31,439 bases of DNA. Source: JAIRNF01 sp031551125. GTDB lineage: Bacteria > Bacteroidota > Bacteroidia > Bacteroidales > UBA932. The stretch covers positions 1 through 31,439 of the forward strand of contig JAVBOB010000016.1 of NCBI GenBank assembly GCA_031551125.1, given 5' to 3'. A program made the position numbers and the translations under genes. How positions within the stretch are numbered: position 1 is the stretch's first letter; each line of letters opens with the position of its first letter. Positions 24,010 to 31,228 of the stretch are shown here, one piece after another. Below the pieces are notes generated by a model, which was not told where the DNA came from, searched no databases, and worked only from the letters and a program-made list of their open reading frames with translations.

Positions 24010-25050
24010 TTATTCCTTTTTGTTCAATTCGCTCAACTTTTTCTTTAGCTCCAGAACCTCACTTCTCAGCTCCGGCAAGTTTTTAAACACAGCATAGCAC
24101 CGCTGGTACTTTGAAAACTCAAATGCAGGAGAACCACGATAGTTTCCGGCCTCGGTTATGCTGGTTACTATACCTGATTGGGCTCCTACCATCACCTTAT
24201 CGGCAATGGTGATATGCCCGCCAAAACCCACCTGTCCGCCTATAACGCAACCTTTTCCAACTTTAGTTGAGCCTGAAATTCCTGCCTGGGCAGCAATTAC
24301 CGTATTCTGATCTATTTCTACGTTATGCGCCAGCATAACCAAGTTGTCAACCTTTACCCCTTGCCTAATCACCGTTGAACCCATAGTGGCACGGTCGATA
24401 GTGGTATTTGCCCCTACCTCTACAAAATCTTCAAGCACAACGTTTCCGGTTTGCTGAATTTTCTTGTAGCTGCCATCGGCGGTAGGTGCAAAACCGAAAC
24501 CATCAGCTCCAATAACGGCTCCCGCATGTACTATGCAGTTCGCTCCTACTTGGCAATCCTGATAAATTTTTGCTCCGGCATATATAATTGTATTATCCCC
24601 AATGGTTACGTTATCGCCTATATAAACGTGAGGGTATAGCTTCACATTATTACCTATAAGAGCCTTTTTTCCAACGTATGCAAACGGACCGATGTATGCC
24701 TTCCTTCCAACCTTTGCACTCCATGCAATGCTGGCTCTCCAAGAACGTCCTTTCTTTTCTCTTGACCTCATTGACTGGTATAAGTCAAGTAATGCGGCAA
24801 TACCTTCATAGGCATTCTCTACTCGCACAAGCGTACAGGCTACAGGTTCTTTAAGCACAAACGACTTATTGATAAGCACGATAGATGCTTTCGTAGTATA
24901 TAAGTACTTCTCGTATTTCGGATTGGCTAAAAAGCAAAGCGCTCCGGGTTTTCCCTGTTCAATACGCGCTACTGTTTGAACTGTTATATCAGCATTACCT
25001 TCTACTTCTCCCTTTAGATATTCTGCAATGGTACTAGCTGTAAGCTCCAT
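24010..25050 (-). CDS. lpxD: UDP-3-O-acylglucosamine N-acyltransferase (lipid A step 3)
   Basis: Adds the second, N-linked acyl chain in lipid A synthesis. The ATG at 25050 gives a 346-residue protein starting MELTASTIAEYLKGEVEGN, the normal LpxD N-terminus; the frame is open to 25194, but that extension would cover the promoter at 25069-25098. Domains: the N-terminal uridine-binding domain (LCFLANPKYEKYLYTTKASIV), the beta-helix of hexapeptide repeats (KVGRKAYIGPFAYVGKKALI, VYIGDNVTIGDNTIIYAGAK), the catalytic region DGFGFAPTADGSYKKIQQTG and then NTTIDRATMGSTVI, VMLAHNVEI, and a C-terminal helix. It is the first gene of the lipid A cluster. Confidence 0.96.
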   Translation of the reverse strand: MELTASTIAEYLKGEVEGNADITVQTVARIEQGKPGALCFLANPKYEKYLYTTKASIVLINKSFVLKEPVACTLVRVENAYEGIAALLDLYQSMRSREKKGRSWRASIAWSAKVGRKAYIGPFAYVGKKALIGNNVKLYPHVYIGDNVTIGDNTIIYAGAKIYQDCQVGANCIVHAGAVIGADGFGFAPTADGSYKKIQQTGNVVLEDFVEVGANTTIDRATMGSTVIRQGVKVDNLVMLAHNVEIDQNTVIAAQAGISGSTKVGKGCVIGGQVGFGGHITIADKVMVGAQSGIVTSITEAGNYRGSPAFEFSKYQRCYAVFKNLPELRSEVLELKKKLSELNKKE

Positions 25051-25068
25051 AAAAATTTGTTTAGGAAA

Positions 25069-25098
25069 CAAAGGTAACGAAAAAGCATACAGCGACAA
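25069..25098 (-). promoter_or_regulatory. Promoter of lpxD
   Basis: On the minus strand TTG (25098-25096) is followed after 19 bp by TACCTTTG (25076-25069), a full match to TAnnTTTG at good spacing. The leader before the ATG at 25050 would be very short. Confidence 0.72.
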
Positions 25099-25234
25099 GA
25101 GACAGCTACTAAAGTTATTAAATGTAAGATTTTTGCCAACTTTATATTGAACTTTTTTTATGAAATACCCTGAAAATATATCAATAACAAGCATAATATC
25201 CCTATTTACCTAACTATTGCCAGAACAAAATCAT

Positions 25235-25242
25235 TATCTTTG
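25235..25242 (+). promoter_or_regulatory. -7 box of fbp
   Basis: TATCTTTG fits the TAnnTTTG consensus and lies 26 bp before the fbp ATG; a clear -33 element is not seen. Confidence 0.55.
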
Positions 25243-25268
25243 TTTACATATCCTAATTACATATCCCT

Positions 25269-26306
25269 ATGGCTCGGTTAATCACACTATCTGAATTTAT
25301 TCTTCAACGTCAAGCAGAATTTCCCTATGCAAAAGGCGAACTGACAAGGTTATTACACCACTTGGGTGTTGCCGCCAAATTTGTACACAAAAAGGTAAGC
25401 AAAGCCGGACTTGTTGATATACTTGGGTCCGTAGGTAACGTAAACGTTCAAGGAGAAGACCAAAAGAAGCTTGATGTATTTGCACACCTTGAGTTTACGG
25501 AAATGATGTTGGCCAGCGAAGAATGCTGCGGTATTGCTTCCGAAGAAAGTGATGCTATTATTTGTTCGGATAACCCCCAAGCCAAAGGTGGCGGATATGT
25601 GCTTTGTATGGATCCGCTGGATGGTTCATCAAACATTGATGTGAATGTTTCCGTAGGAACAATTTTTTCCATTTACCGCCGCATAAGCCCACGTGGACAA
25701 GACCCTGCTGTTGAAGATTTTTTACAGGCAGGCGTACAGCAAGTTGCAGCCGGATATATTATTTACGGCTCATCAACTATGCTTGTTTACACAACAGGTG
25801 CAGGTGTTTACGGTTTTACGCTTGACCCGTCAATCGGAGAATTCTGTCTTTCGAACCTCAACATGCGCATGCCTTCTACCGGAACCATATACTCCATTAA
25901 CCAAGGTAACTTTAGCCAATTCCCCACAGGCATTAAAGAGTATATTAAATATTGTGAGGGGAATGACTGTCCATCGGGAAAGCCGCATAGCCTGCGTTAC
26001 ATTGGCAGCTTAGTAGCCGACTTCCACCGAAATATGCTTAAAGGAGGTATATACCTCTACCCTTCTACCGTAAGTAGTCCCTATGGGAAACTACGCTTGC
26101 TGTACGAATGTAACCCCATTGCCTTTTTAGCGGAACAGTCGGGTGGAAAAGCCTCAACGGGCTACGAACGTATAATGTCTATTAAGCCTACTGAAATACA
26201 CCAACGCGTTCCTTTTGTTGTAGGCTCAAGTGAAATGGTTACCAAGGTGGAAGAGTTTTTGAAACAATACCCTGAAAATAACAGCAGCGACAATACCCTT
26301 GAGTAA
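25269..26306 (+). CDS. fbp: Fructose-1,6-bisphosphatase, class I
   Basis: Hydrolyses fructose 1,6-bisphosphate in gluconeogenesis. The 345 residues have the class I metal and substrate motifs: ASEESD (about 95-100), MDPLDGSSNIDVNVSVGTIF, GYIIYGSSTMLVYTTG, YIGSLVADFHRNMLKGGIYL then YPST, and GKLRLLYECNPIAFLAEQSGG. The length is as expected. Bacteroides species use a class III enzyme, so the class I form here is a mild taxonomic clue. It converges on the DUF6249 gene, with a strong palindrome between them. Confidence 0.97.
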   Translation: MARLITLSEFILQRQAEFPYAKGELTRLLHHLGVAAKFVHKKVSKAGLVDILGSVGNVNVQGEDQKKLDVFAHLEFTEMMLASEECCGIASEESDAIICSDNPQAKGGGYVLCMDPLDGSSNIDVNVSVGTIFSIYRRISPRGQDPAVEDFLQAGVQQVAAGYIIYGSSTMLVYTTGAGVYGFTLDPSIGEFCLSNLNMRMPSTGTIYSINQGNFSQFPTGIKEYIKYCEGNDCPSGKPHSLRYIGSLVADFHRNMLKGGIYLYPSTVSSPYGKLRLLYECNPIAFLAEQSGGKASTGYERIMSIKPTEIHQRVPFVVGSSEMVTKVEEFLKQYPENNSSDNTLE

Positions 26307-26390
26307 AGAACTTATAGTAAAAAATATTGGGGCAAACATTTTTTGTCAGAGGTAAGACCAACAACTTTTGCCCTCCTAACACAACAAACA

Positions 26391-26428
26391 CAAAGCGCGC
26401 CGGCTAAACATTTAGCCGGCGCGCTTTG
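26391..26428. terminator. Long perfect inverted repeat between convergent genes, probable terminator
   Basis: Arms of 18 bp, CAAAGCGCGCCGGCTAAA / TTTAGCCGGCGCGCTTTG, with 2 nt between, so the real loop is a few bases larger. It is G/C-rich, lies between fbp and the DUF6249 gene and can act on both strands, though neither side has a long T run. Confidence 0.75.
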
Positions 26429-26452
26429 CAATACAAGAACCGTTAATCCAAA

Positions 26453-26869
26453 TTACTCCTTCTTCGCCGCCTTTCTTAGCTCCGCTTTTTCAAAGAAGTA
26501 TGCTACAACAAGCCCTAAGCCGCCGAATAAGAGAACTGAAGCCATTGTTGCAACACCAAGCATTTCACGCATGCGGTAGTAAAGGTCTGTTCCGTGTCCA
26601 ACCATTTCCATTTGAGGAAAAATAACACATTGGGCAATAAAAATACTGATTATAAGACCCAAGCCGGCTCCTAACAGTAAGCAGCCGATGGTTAGCGTTG
26701 AAAAAGTTCCTCTGCGAACGTAAGTTTCCGACAGCTTCTTTATGTTTTGGTCGTCCACATTACCTGCAATCTTTTCAATAAGCATTATCCGTTCCCTCCT
26801 TTGCACAATAAGCTTAATAACTCCGTAAACAGCGGCAAAAACAATTAGTGATATAAAAATTCCTTCCAT
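26453..26869 (-). CDS. DUF6249 membrane protein
   Basis: A 138-residue membrane protein of unknown function. The ATG at 26869 is chosen because MEGIFISLIVFAAVYGVIKL is a natural membrane start; the upstream extension from 26941 is Asn/Gln-rich and lies in the divergent promoter region. The first helix is followed by VQRRERIMLIEKIAG, the pattern of DUF6249 proteins, then two further helices (LTIGCLLLGAGLGLIISIFI and MASVLLFGGLGLVVAYFF), ending in a basic cytoplasmic tail. Divergent from an ECF sigma factor and a small membrane protein; this trio recurs in Bacteroidota by my recollection, so a shared envelope-response role is plausible but unproven. Confidence 0.75.
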   Translation of the reverse strand: MEGIFISLIVFAAVYGVIKLIVQRRERIMLIEKIAGNVDDQNIKKLSETYVRRGTFSTLTIGCLLLGAGLGLIISIFIAQCVIFPQMEMVGHGTDLYYRMREMLGVATMASVLLFGGLGLVVAYFFEKAELRKAAKKE

Positions 26870-26957
26870 GACATTTATGTTTTGTTGGTTTGTTTGCCCA
26901 TTTGACGCAAGCCCGCATAAAAGGTTACAAAAAGAATTCATCTTATTGAAAAACAGC

Positions 26958-26965
26958 TATTTTTG
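26958..26965 (+). promoter_or_regulatory. -7 box of the sigma-factor operon
   Basis: TATTTTTG fits TAnnTTTG and lies 45 bp before the ATG at 27010. No well-spaced TTTG is seen; the sigma factor may also use its own, unknown promoter. Confidence 0.4.
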
Positions 26966-27009
26966 CAATACGTTGTAACCAAACCGAGCTGTTAGCGTCA
27001 AATGCTTGT

Positions 27010-27555
27010 ATGAATAATGATGCAGAAGTAATACGGCAAACGCTGAACGGAAATACTGCCGCCTACGCCCAGCTGGTTGAACGCTATAAGCAAATGGTGT
27101 TTAGCCTAATTGGGAAAGTGGTTGGCAACCGTGAGCAAGCCGAGGAGCTCGCTCAGGATACGTTCTTAAAGGCATATAAAAGTTTAGCCGGCTTCAGAAG
27201 TACCTCACAGTTTTCTACTTGGCTCTATCGTATTGCTTACAACACGGCCATATCACACAGCCGAAAAAAACAACAATACTTTGTACCGCTGAACGAGCAG
27301 GTAGAAAAGTCGGCTGATGATGAGGCTGACGAACAGGAGAAAGACAGCCACGATACCCAGCTGGCACGCTTACTACAGCTGGTTGATGAGCTGCCTGTTG
27401 ACGAAGCAGCTTTACTACGCTTGTTTTACTGGGCATCAAAATCGGTAAAAGAAGTGGCCGAGATAACAGGTAACTCGGAAGCCAACGTAAAGGTGAAGCT
27501 GCACCGTATTAGAACAAAGCTGGGCGCGGGTATAGCGCAACATACAAAACAATGA
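27010..27555 (+). CDS. ECF-type RNA polymerase sigma factor
   Basis: The 181 residues have region 2 (FSLIGKVVGNREQAEELAQD, TFLKAYKSLAGFRSTSQFST, WLYRIAYNTAISHSRKK), an acidic linker (EKSADDEADEQEKD), and region 4 (LPVDEAALLRLFYWASKSVK, EVAEITGNSEANVKVKLHRI). The lone sigma2-sigma4 arrangement is that of extracytoplasmic-function sigma factors. The stop codon overlaps the start of the next gene by 4 bp (ATGA), so the two proteins are translationally coupled, as with sigma and anti-sigma pairs. Its target promoters are not known. Confidence 0.95.
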   Translation: MNNDAEVIRQTLNGNTAAYAQLVERYKQMVFSLIGKVVGNREQAEELAQDTFLKAYKSLAGFRSTSQFSTWLYRIAYNTAISHSRKKQQYFVPLNEQVEKSADDEADEQEKDSHDTQLARLLQLVDELPVDEAALLRLFYWASKSVKEVAEITGNSEANVKVKLHRIRTKLGAGIAQHTKQ

Positions 27556-27971
27556 AAGAGACAATGGACGACAAAAACAACATACAATCGTTACTTGATG
27601 AGGCATTTGATACCCCATCCGGCAAAGAACTTCAACCTAACTTTACGTTAACCGTAATGCAGCTGGTTGAAGTAGAAGAACTGAAGCGCTTACAAAGGCT
27701 CCAAATACAAAAAAAGGGGTGGATTAGCGTTGCTATTACATGCGGAATAGCCGCTGCCATTACTGCGGTAGTTATGTGGAATAGTATTGTAAGCTACCTT
27801 CAGCCCGTTATGCAACCGCTGAGTGAAGGCGCGCATAGCGTAAAAAACAGCTTCAGTCAATCCTCAAGCCTTAGTATATCCGAGCTTTTTTTAGCCGGGC
27901 TGGCTGGAGTGCTCCTGTTACTTTGGCTTAATATTGCGCTGGAAAAGAAGCTGCAAAAGAAATACATGTAA
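27552..27971 (+). CDS. Small two-helix membrane protein coupled to the sigma factor (possible anti-sigma factor)
   Basis: A 139-residue protein of no recognised family. Residues about 1-55 are soluble and acidic to mixed (MDDKNNIQSLLDEAFDTPSG, LTVMQLVEVEELKRLQ); a first membrane helix is at about 57-77 (WISVAITCGIAAAITAVVMW), then a loop of about 30 residues, a second helix near 109-129 (LFLAGLAGVLLLLWLNIAL) and a basic end, KKLQKKYM. Overlapping the sigma gene by 4 bp and having a cytoplasmic N-terminus before a membrane helix is how many ECF anti-sigma factors look, but no zinc motif is present, so that role is inference. Confidence 0.7.
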   Translation: MKETMDDKNNIQSLLDEAFDTPSGKELQPNFTLTVMQLVEVEELKRLQRLQIQKKGWISVAITCGIAAAITAVVMWNSIVSYLQPVMQPLSEGAHSVKNSFSQSSSLSISELFLAGLAGVLLLLWLNIALEKKLQKKYM

Positions 27972-27989
27972 GTTAAACACAAAACAAAT

Positions 27990-28107
27990 AAAAGAGGTTG
28001 TCTAAAAAGTCGTTTATTGGTTCACGAGAATCGAATATTTGATTTCAACCTCAGATAGGGATATAAAGAAAAGAGGGTGCCAAATGCTTTTTGGACACCC
28101 TCTTTTA
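27990..28107. repeat. 118-bp element with imperfect terminal inverted repeats (MITE-like)
   Basis: The left end reads TAAAAGAGGTTGTCTAAAAA; the right end on the other strand reads TAAAAGAGGGTGTCCAAAAA, 18 of 20 identical. AAAT sits next to the AAAAGAGG end on both sides, a possible 4-bp target duplication, though AT-rich enough to be chance. The right end also forms the terminator at 28069-28106, and the left end has its own inner hairpin GAGGTTG / CAACCTC (27995-28052). Confidence 0.55.
28069..28106. terminator. Terminator between convergent sigma operon and protease operon
   Basis: The hairpin AAAAGAGGGTGCCA / TGGACACCCTCTTTT with a short loop has T tracts on both strands; it lies 19 bp beyond the protease stop codon at 28125 and also faces the sigma operon. 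Confidence 0.85.
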
Positions 28108-28124
28108 AATCAGCTCAAAATAAG

Positions 28125-29210
28125 CTACTGTTTGTCTTTCTTGCTGTACTCGGAGAACTCACATCCAAATGTTTCGTTGAGGTAATTATCCAAATCGTCA
28201 GCTTTTGCAGCCAAATCGGTAATGTTTTTCTTTATCTTATCTGCTTCATCTGAGAATACATCCGACATGTGTACACGGTATGAAACAAAGATATCGTTGT
28301 TACGAACACCTAGTATAAACGGCTTAATATCTGCCGAAAGCAGGAATCTCAACAGCGGCTCCAAATCTTTGGTAGGAAGCACGTTTATGGGAGAGGTAGC
28401 AAACAGGTAGCTACGCTCATACACAAATATACGGATTTCCGAACTGCCCTTATGGAATGTCCATGATTCGTTACCAACACGAGCCAGCACAGGGTTAACA
28501 CCCATATTGTTGATGGCCTCTTCACAGAATATAGCCAAATCAGTCAGCGTGCGTTGGTTGAACAGCTTATCATCTATCTTATTTCCACATGAGGGGCAAT
28601 ACTGCGTTTGGTTAGCAATAACCGACCCGCAAGTGCTACACTCAACCGCAAACTTTGCTCTGTCAAGAGAAGGTGCATGCTCCAGCATTTTGTTAAGCAC
28701 TCCTACCGGAATACCGAAACCCATATTATCGGCATCGTTGAACTTTGCTACCGTAATACCAACTACTTGGTCATCTTGGTTAAACATTGGCCCACCGCTG
28801 TTTCCGGGGTTTACTGCCGCATCTGTTTGAATGTAGGTTCGGCCGTTCATCAGCTGTTTGGGAGATGAAACGGTTCCATCCGTTACTGTGTAAGGCATTC
28901 CGAAGGGATAACCTACTACATTAATACGCTCCCCTATCTTCAGCTCTTTTTCAAGGCTCAGGCTTAACTCAGGAAGCTGTCCAAAGTTTTCCTCTGTAGC
29001 AAGGAATGCCAAATCGGCAACTGGGTTAATCAGCACAACTTTAGCCAAGAACCTATCCTTATCCGTATTTTCTATCGAAACTTCTTGAAACCCTTCAACA
29101 ACATGAAAGTTAGTCACAAAAAGGTTGTGTTGTTTTAAGTAGAAGCAGCTACCCGACCCTCCGGCATGGTTTACCTTAAAAACTACTTTTGAGATTATAT
29201 CGTTTTGCAT
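28125..29210 (-). CDS. Cytosolic trypsin-like serine protease with zinc ribbon and chaperone-like C-terminal domain
   Basis: The 361-residue protein has no signal peptide or membrane helix, so it should act in the cytosol, unlike DegP/HtrA. Residues 1-180 are a trypsin-like fold of the S1C/HtrA type with a complete triad: His36 (TNFHVVEG), Asp66 (NPVADLAFL) and Ser138 (NPGNSGGP), plus GFGIPVGVL at the end. A zinc ribbon follows, with Cys191, Cys194, Cys205 and Cys208 (CSTCG, CPSCG). Residues about 217-350 (TLTDLAIFCEEAINNMGV, EIRIFVYERSYLFATSPINV, DNYLNETFGCEF) suggest a YbjN / type III chaperone-like fold; this is tentative. There is no PDZ domain. A 386-residue partner gene is 41 bp upstream in the same direction. 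Confidence 0.85.
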   Translation of the reverse strand: MQNDIISKVVFKVNHAGGSGSCFYLKQHNLFVTNFHVVEGFQEVSIENTDKDRFLAKVVLINPVADLAFLATEENFGQLPELSLSLEKELKIGERINVVGYPFGMPYTVTDGTVSSPKQLMNGRTYIQTDAAVNPGNSGGPMFNQDDQVVGITVAKFNDADNMGFGIPVGVLNKMLEHAPSLDRAKFAVECSTCGSVIANQTQYCPSCGNKIDDKLFNQRTLTDLAIFCEEAINNMGVNPVLARVGNESWTFHKGSSEIRIFVYERSYLFATSPINVLPTKDLEPLLRFLLSADIKPFILGVRNNDIFVSYRVHMSDVFSDEADKIKKNITDLAAKADDLDNYLNETFGCEFSEYSKKDKQ

Positions 29211-29251
29211 ATCGTTTGCTATAAAAAGTTCTACACTAAAAATACATTGAA

Positions 29252-30412
29252 CTACTTTCCGAATAGGCGAGAAAAAAGTCCACCTTTCTTCCCCGAACCG
29301 GCAAGATTACCGTTCATAATCTTGTCAAGCGCGCCGAACAGCGCGTTAGCGGCAACATCCCAAGTTTTTCCTGAGGCTTTTTCCATAGCATCGGCTACCA
29401 CTTGACTCACATCTTCCTGCAAATCATTGTAGTAGTACATGTTATAGAAGTTAAACAGAATATCTAACGAAAGACCCATGTATGCCTTGTTAGCCATTCC
29501 TTCTCTCGACCTGTCATATACCTTTTCAAGGTTCTCCTGAATATTTTGTAGCGTTGAACGGCGTTTGCTTGAAATGAAGAACTCAACTTCATACAAATCT
29601 TCCATAATTGTTGCCTTATCTGTATCCAGCAGCTTTTGCATGTATGTTTTTGCCCGAGTTACAGTTTCCGGAAGAGAGATTGATTCATCGTACATATCAC
29701 TAATTGCTTGCGACAAATCATTTATCAGCTGTCCTTGCGGGTGTGCATAATAATCAAGCTTACGCAGGCTGGCTCCGGCCATATCCCATGCCATAGAGTA
29801 CCAACGTTTCGATTCAAAGTAGCTAATGTATTCTAATGCCTCCTTAAGAAACTCTTGAATAACCTGATAGGCGCGTTCGGCTTTATCCGGAGAGAAAGGC
29901 TTAACAATAGGTTCATATACTCTCTTAGCACCGAACTTTGTTACAAACTCATCATCGTACTTATCACCCGTCATACAAATTTCTTTCAACAGGTAGTACA
30001 TTTTATAGGGGTTAAGCTCATTTAGCTTACATGAGTATTCAAAATCCAACCGATTATCTCTCAAGTAAATTTGAGCCAAATCCATATTGTTGAAGTTGAG
30101 CGTACAAATCTGACGCAACAAAGGAACAACGCTGCTTTGGTTTACCTCTAAAAAAGGAGCCTTAACGCTAAATGAATCTCCTTCTATTTCGAGGTTCAAT
30201 ACAATAGAACCATGAGGAATTTTAAATGATGTTCCGGCTGCGTTTCCGTACTTAGGACGTAATTCAGCGTTAGCGTAGTCCATCAGTAAGTGAAAACTTT
30301 TCAGATACTCCTTTTTATCAAAAGTATCTAGGCATTCATCCCACAGTTCTACCTGAACCTTACTTGCAGTAGAACCGGCTAATGACCTGTAAAAAACTGG
30401 ACAATTATTCAT
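29252..30412 (-). CDS. Unknown protein paired with the cytosolic protease
   Basis: The 386-residue protein is not recognised. It has no signal peptide. Residues about 25-160 look like an alpha/beta domain (TSFKIPHGSIVLNLEIEGDS, LLRQICTLNFNNMDLAQIYL, LDFEYSCKLNELNPYKMYYL) that recalls the YbjN / secretion-chaperone-like fold suspected in the downstream protease. Residues 170-355 are helical and rich in Tyr and Asp/Glu (AYQVIQEFLKEALEYISYFE, YMGLSLDILFNFYNMYYYND). The last 12 residues, KKGGLFSRLFGK, form a short basic amphipathic tail of the kind that can bind membranes. It is the first gene of the pair, with a -7 box at 30454-30461. Adaptor, substrate or regulator of the protease are all possible. 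Confidence 0.8.
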   Translation of the reverse strand: MNNCPVFYRSLAGSTASKVQVELWDECLDTFDKKEYLKSFHLLMDYANAELRPKYGNAAGTSFKIPHGSIVLNLEIEGDSFSVKAPFLEVNQSSVVPLLRQICTLNFNNMDLAQIYLRDNRLDFEYSCKLNELNPYKMYYLLKEICMTGDKYDDEFVTKFGAKRVYEPIVKPFSPDKAERAYQVIQEFLKEALEYISYFESKRWYSMAWDMAGASLRKLDYYAHPQGQLINDLSQAISDMYDESISLPETVTRAKTYMQKLLDTDKATIMEDLYEVEFFISSKRRSTLQNIQENLEKVYDRSREGMANKAYMGLSLDILFNFYNMYYYNDLQEDVSQVVADAMEKASGKTWDVAANALFGALDKIMNGNLAGSGKKGGLFSRLFGK

Positions 30413-30453
30413 GGCAAAGGGTCTCTAATAATTTTTTTAAATTTGGATTCCTG

Positions 30454-30461
30454 CAAAGGTA
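30454..30461 (-). promoter_or_regulatory. -7 box of the protease operon
   Basis: TACCTTTG on the minus strand matches TAnnTTTG and lies 41 bp before the start at 30412. A TTTG at 30480-30477 is only 15 bp upstream, closer than usual. Confidence 0.55.
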
Positions 30462-30819
30462 GAAAAATTAACAACTCAAATCAGGAACATTTGCCATCAT
30501 CTCTAACATCCCCAACATTTAATTTATGCAAAATATTACTTATCAATGCATTATATCCCGATGCTAATGCAAGAGATTAGCGTTATTTAACAACGAAGTG
30601 CAATAACCTAACTTATAGCTCTATCCATTTGTCATAGCCTTGCCTTACATTAAAAGGATTTTCAATTAACTTTTACCGACACTCAAACCTGCATATACAA
30701 AGGTTCTGAACTGTTCGATAGAATTTAAATCAAATTTTTTTTCTCCATTACAAGAACACCATAAAACATTTTGATAATCACAATGTTTACTATTAAAATC
30801 TTTCAAATATTCTTTCGTT

Positions 30820-30915
30820 ATGAAGAAAAAAAATTGCATAGTAGCACTACGTAAAAGAAAAAGTAGTAAAATTGCGCTAATGAAACTGATTACTAACCAA
30901 ATAAAAATCGACTAA
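30820..30915 (+). CDS. Possible 31-residue basic peptide (uncertain)
   Basis: ATG to TAA encodes 31 residues beginning MKKKNCIVALRKRKSSKIAL, very rich in Lys and Arg. It ends 20 bp before the acidic-protein gene, so it could be a leader peptide or a basic partner. The region is A-rich, and AAA/AAG codons arise easily by chance, so this may be no gene at all. Confidence 0.25.
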   Translation: MKKKNCIVALRKRKSSKIALMKLITNQIKID

Positions 30916-30935
30916 AATCTCTATTTTACACCGTA

Positions 30936-31169
30936 ATGAAAGCAAAGAATGACCTTCGCAGAGGTGGCTCTAGTGCCTATGGCGAGCAAGACGTAAAGGG
31001 AAAAAAACTTGTACCTGAAAAAAAAATTAAGAATGCAAAAAAAGCCCTTTTTGATGAGATAGAAGAAGACGAAGATATTGATTTGTTCGTGGAAGAAAAG
31101 GAGTCTGTTGAAGACTACTTTGATGACGAGAACGAATTTGACGAAGATTTTGATGAGGAAGAAGAATAA
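30936..31169 (+). CDS. Small acidic protein of unknown function
   Basis: A 77-residue protein starting with a basic, Gly-containing half (MKAKNDLRRGGSSAYGEQD, then LVPEKKIKNAKKAL) and ending in an intensely acidic half: residues 41-77 are mostly Asp and Glu (EIEEDEDIDLF, DENEFDEDFDEEEE). No Cys, signal or membrane segment is present; it is probably disordered. A strong terminator 20 bp after the stop and the clean start support a real gene. The charge split would suit binding to a basic protein or nucleic-acid-bound surface, but no function can be assigned. Confidence 0.75.
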   Translation: MKAKNDLRRGGSSAYGEQDVKGKKLVPEKKIKNAKKALFDEIEEDEDIDLFVEEKESVEDYFDDENEFDEDFDEEEE

Positions 31170-31189
31170 CAATATACATTCTATAGTTT

Positions 31190-31228
31190 AAATCAAAACG
31201 ACCGGATATTGTCCGGTCGTTTTGATTT
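31190..31228 (+). terminator. Terminator of the acidic-protein gene
   Basis: A perfect 17-bp inverted repeat, AAATCAAAACGACCGGA / TCCGGTCGTTTTGATTT, with loop TATTG and further T residues after it. It is strong on both strands. Confidence 0.93.

Larger units (their letters stand above)
30413..30935. other. AT-rich intergenic region upstream of divergent genes
   Basis: Apart from the promoter box at 30454-30461 and a tiny ORF at 30820-30915, no gene, RNA or repeat is recognised in these 523 bp. Short low-complexity A and T tracts are frequent. Confidence 0.5.

Noticed and set aside
28125..29210. Assignment of the protease as DegP/HtrA
   Set aside because: No signal peptide or PDZ domain is present, and it has a zinc ribbon and a different C-terminal domain.
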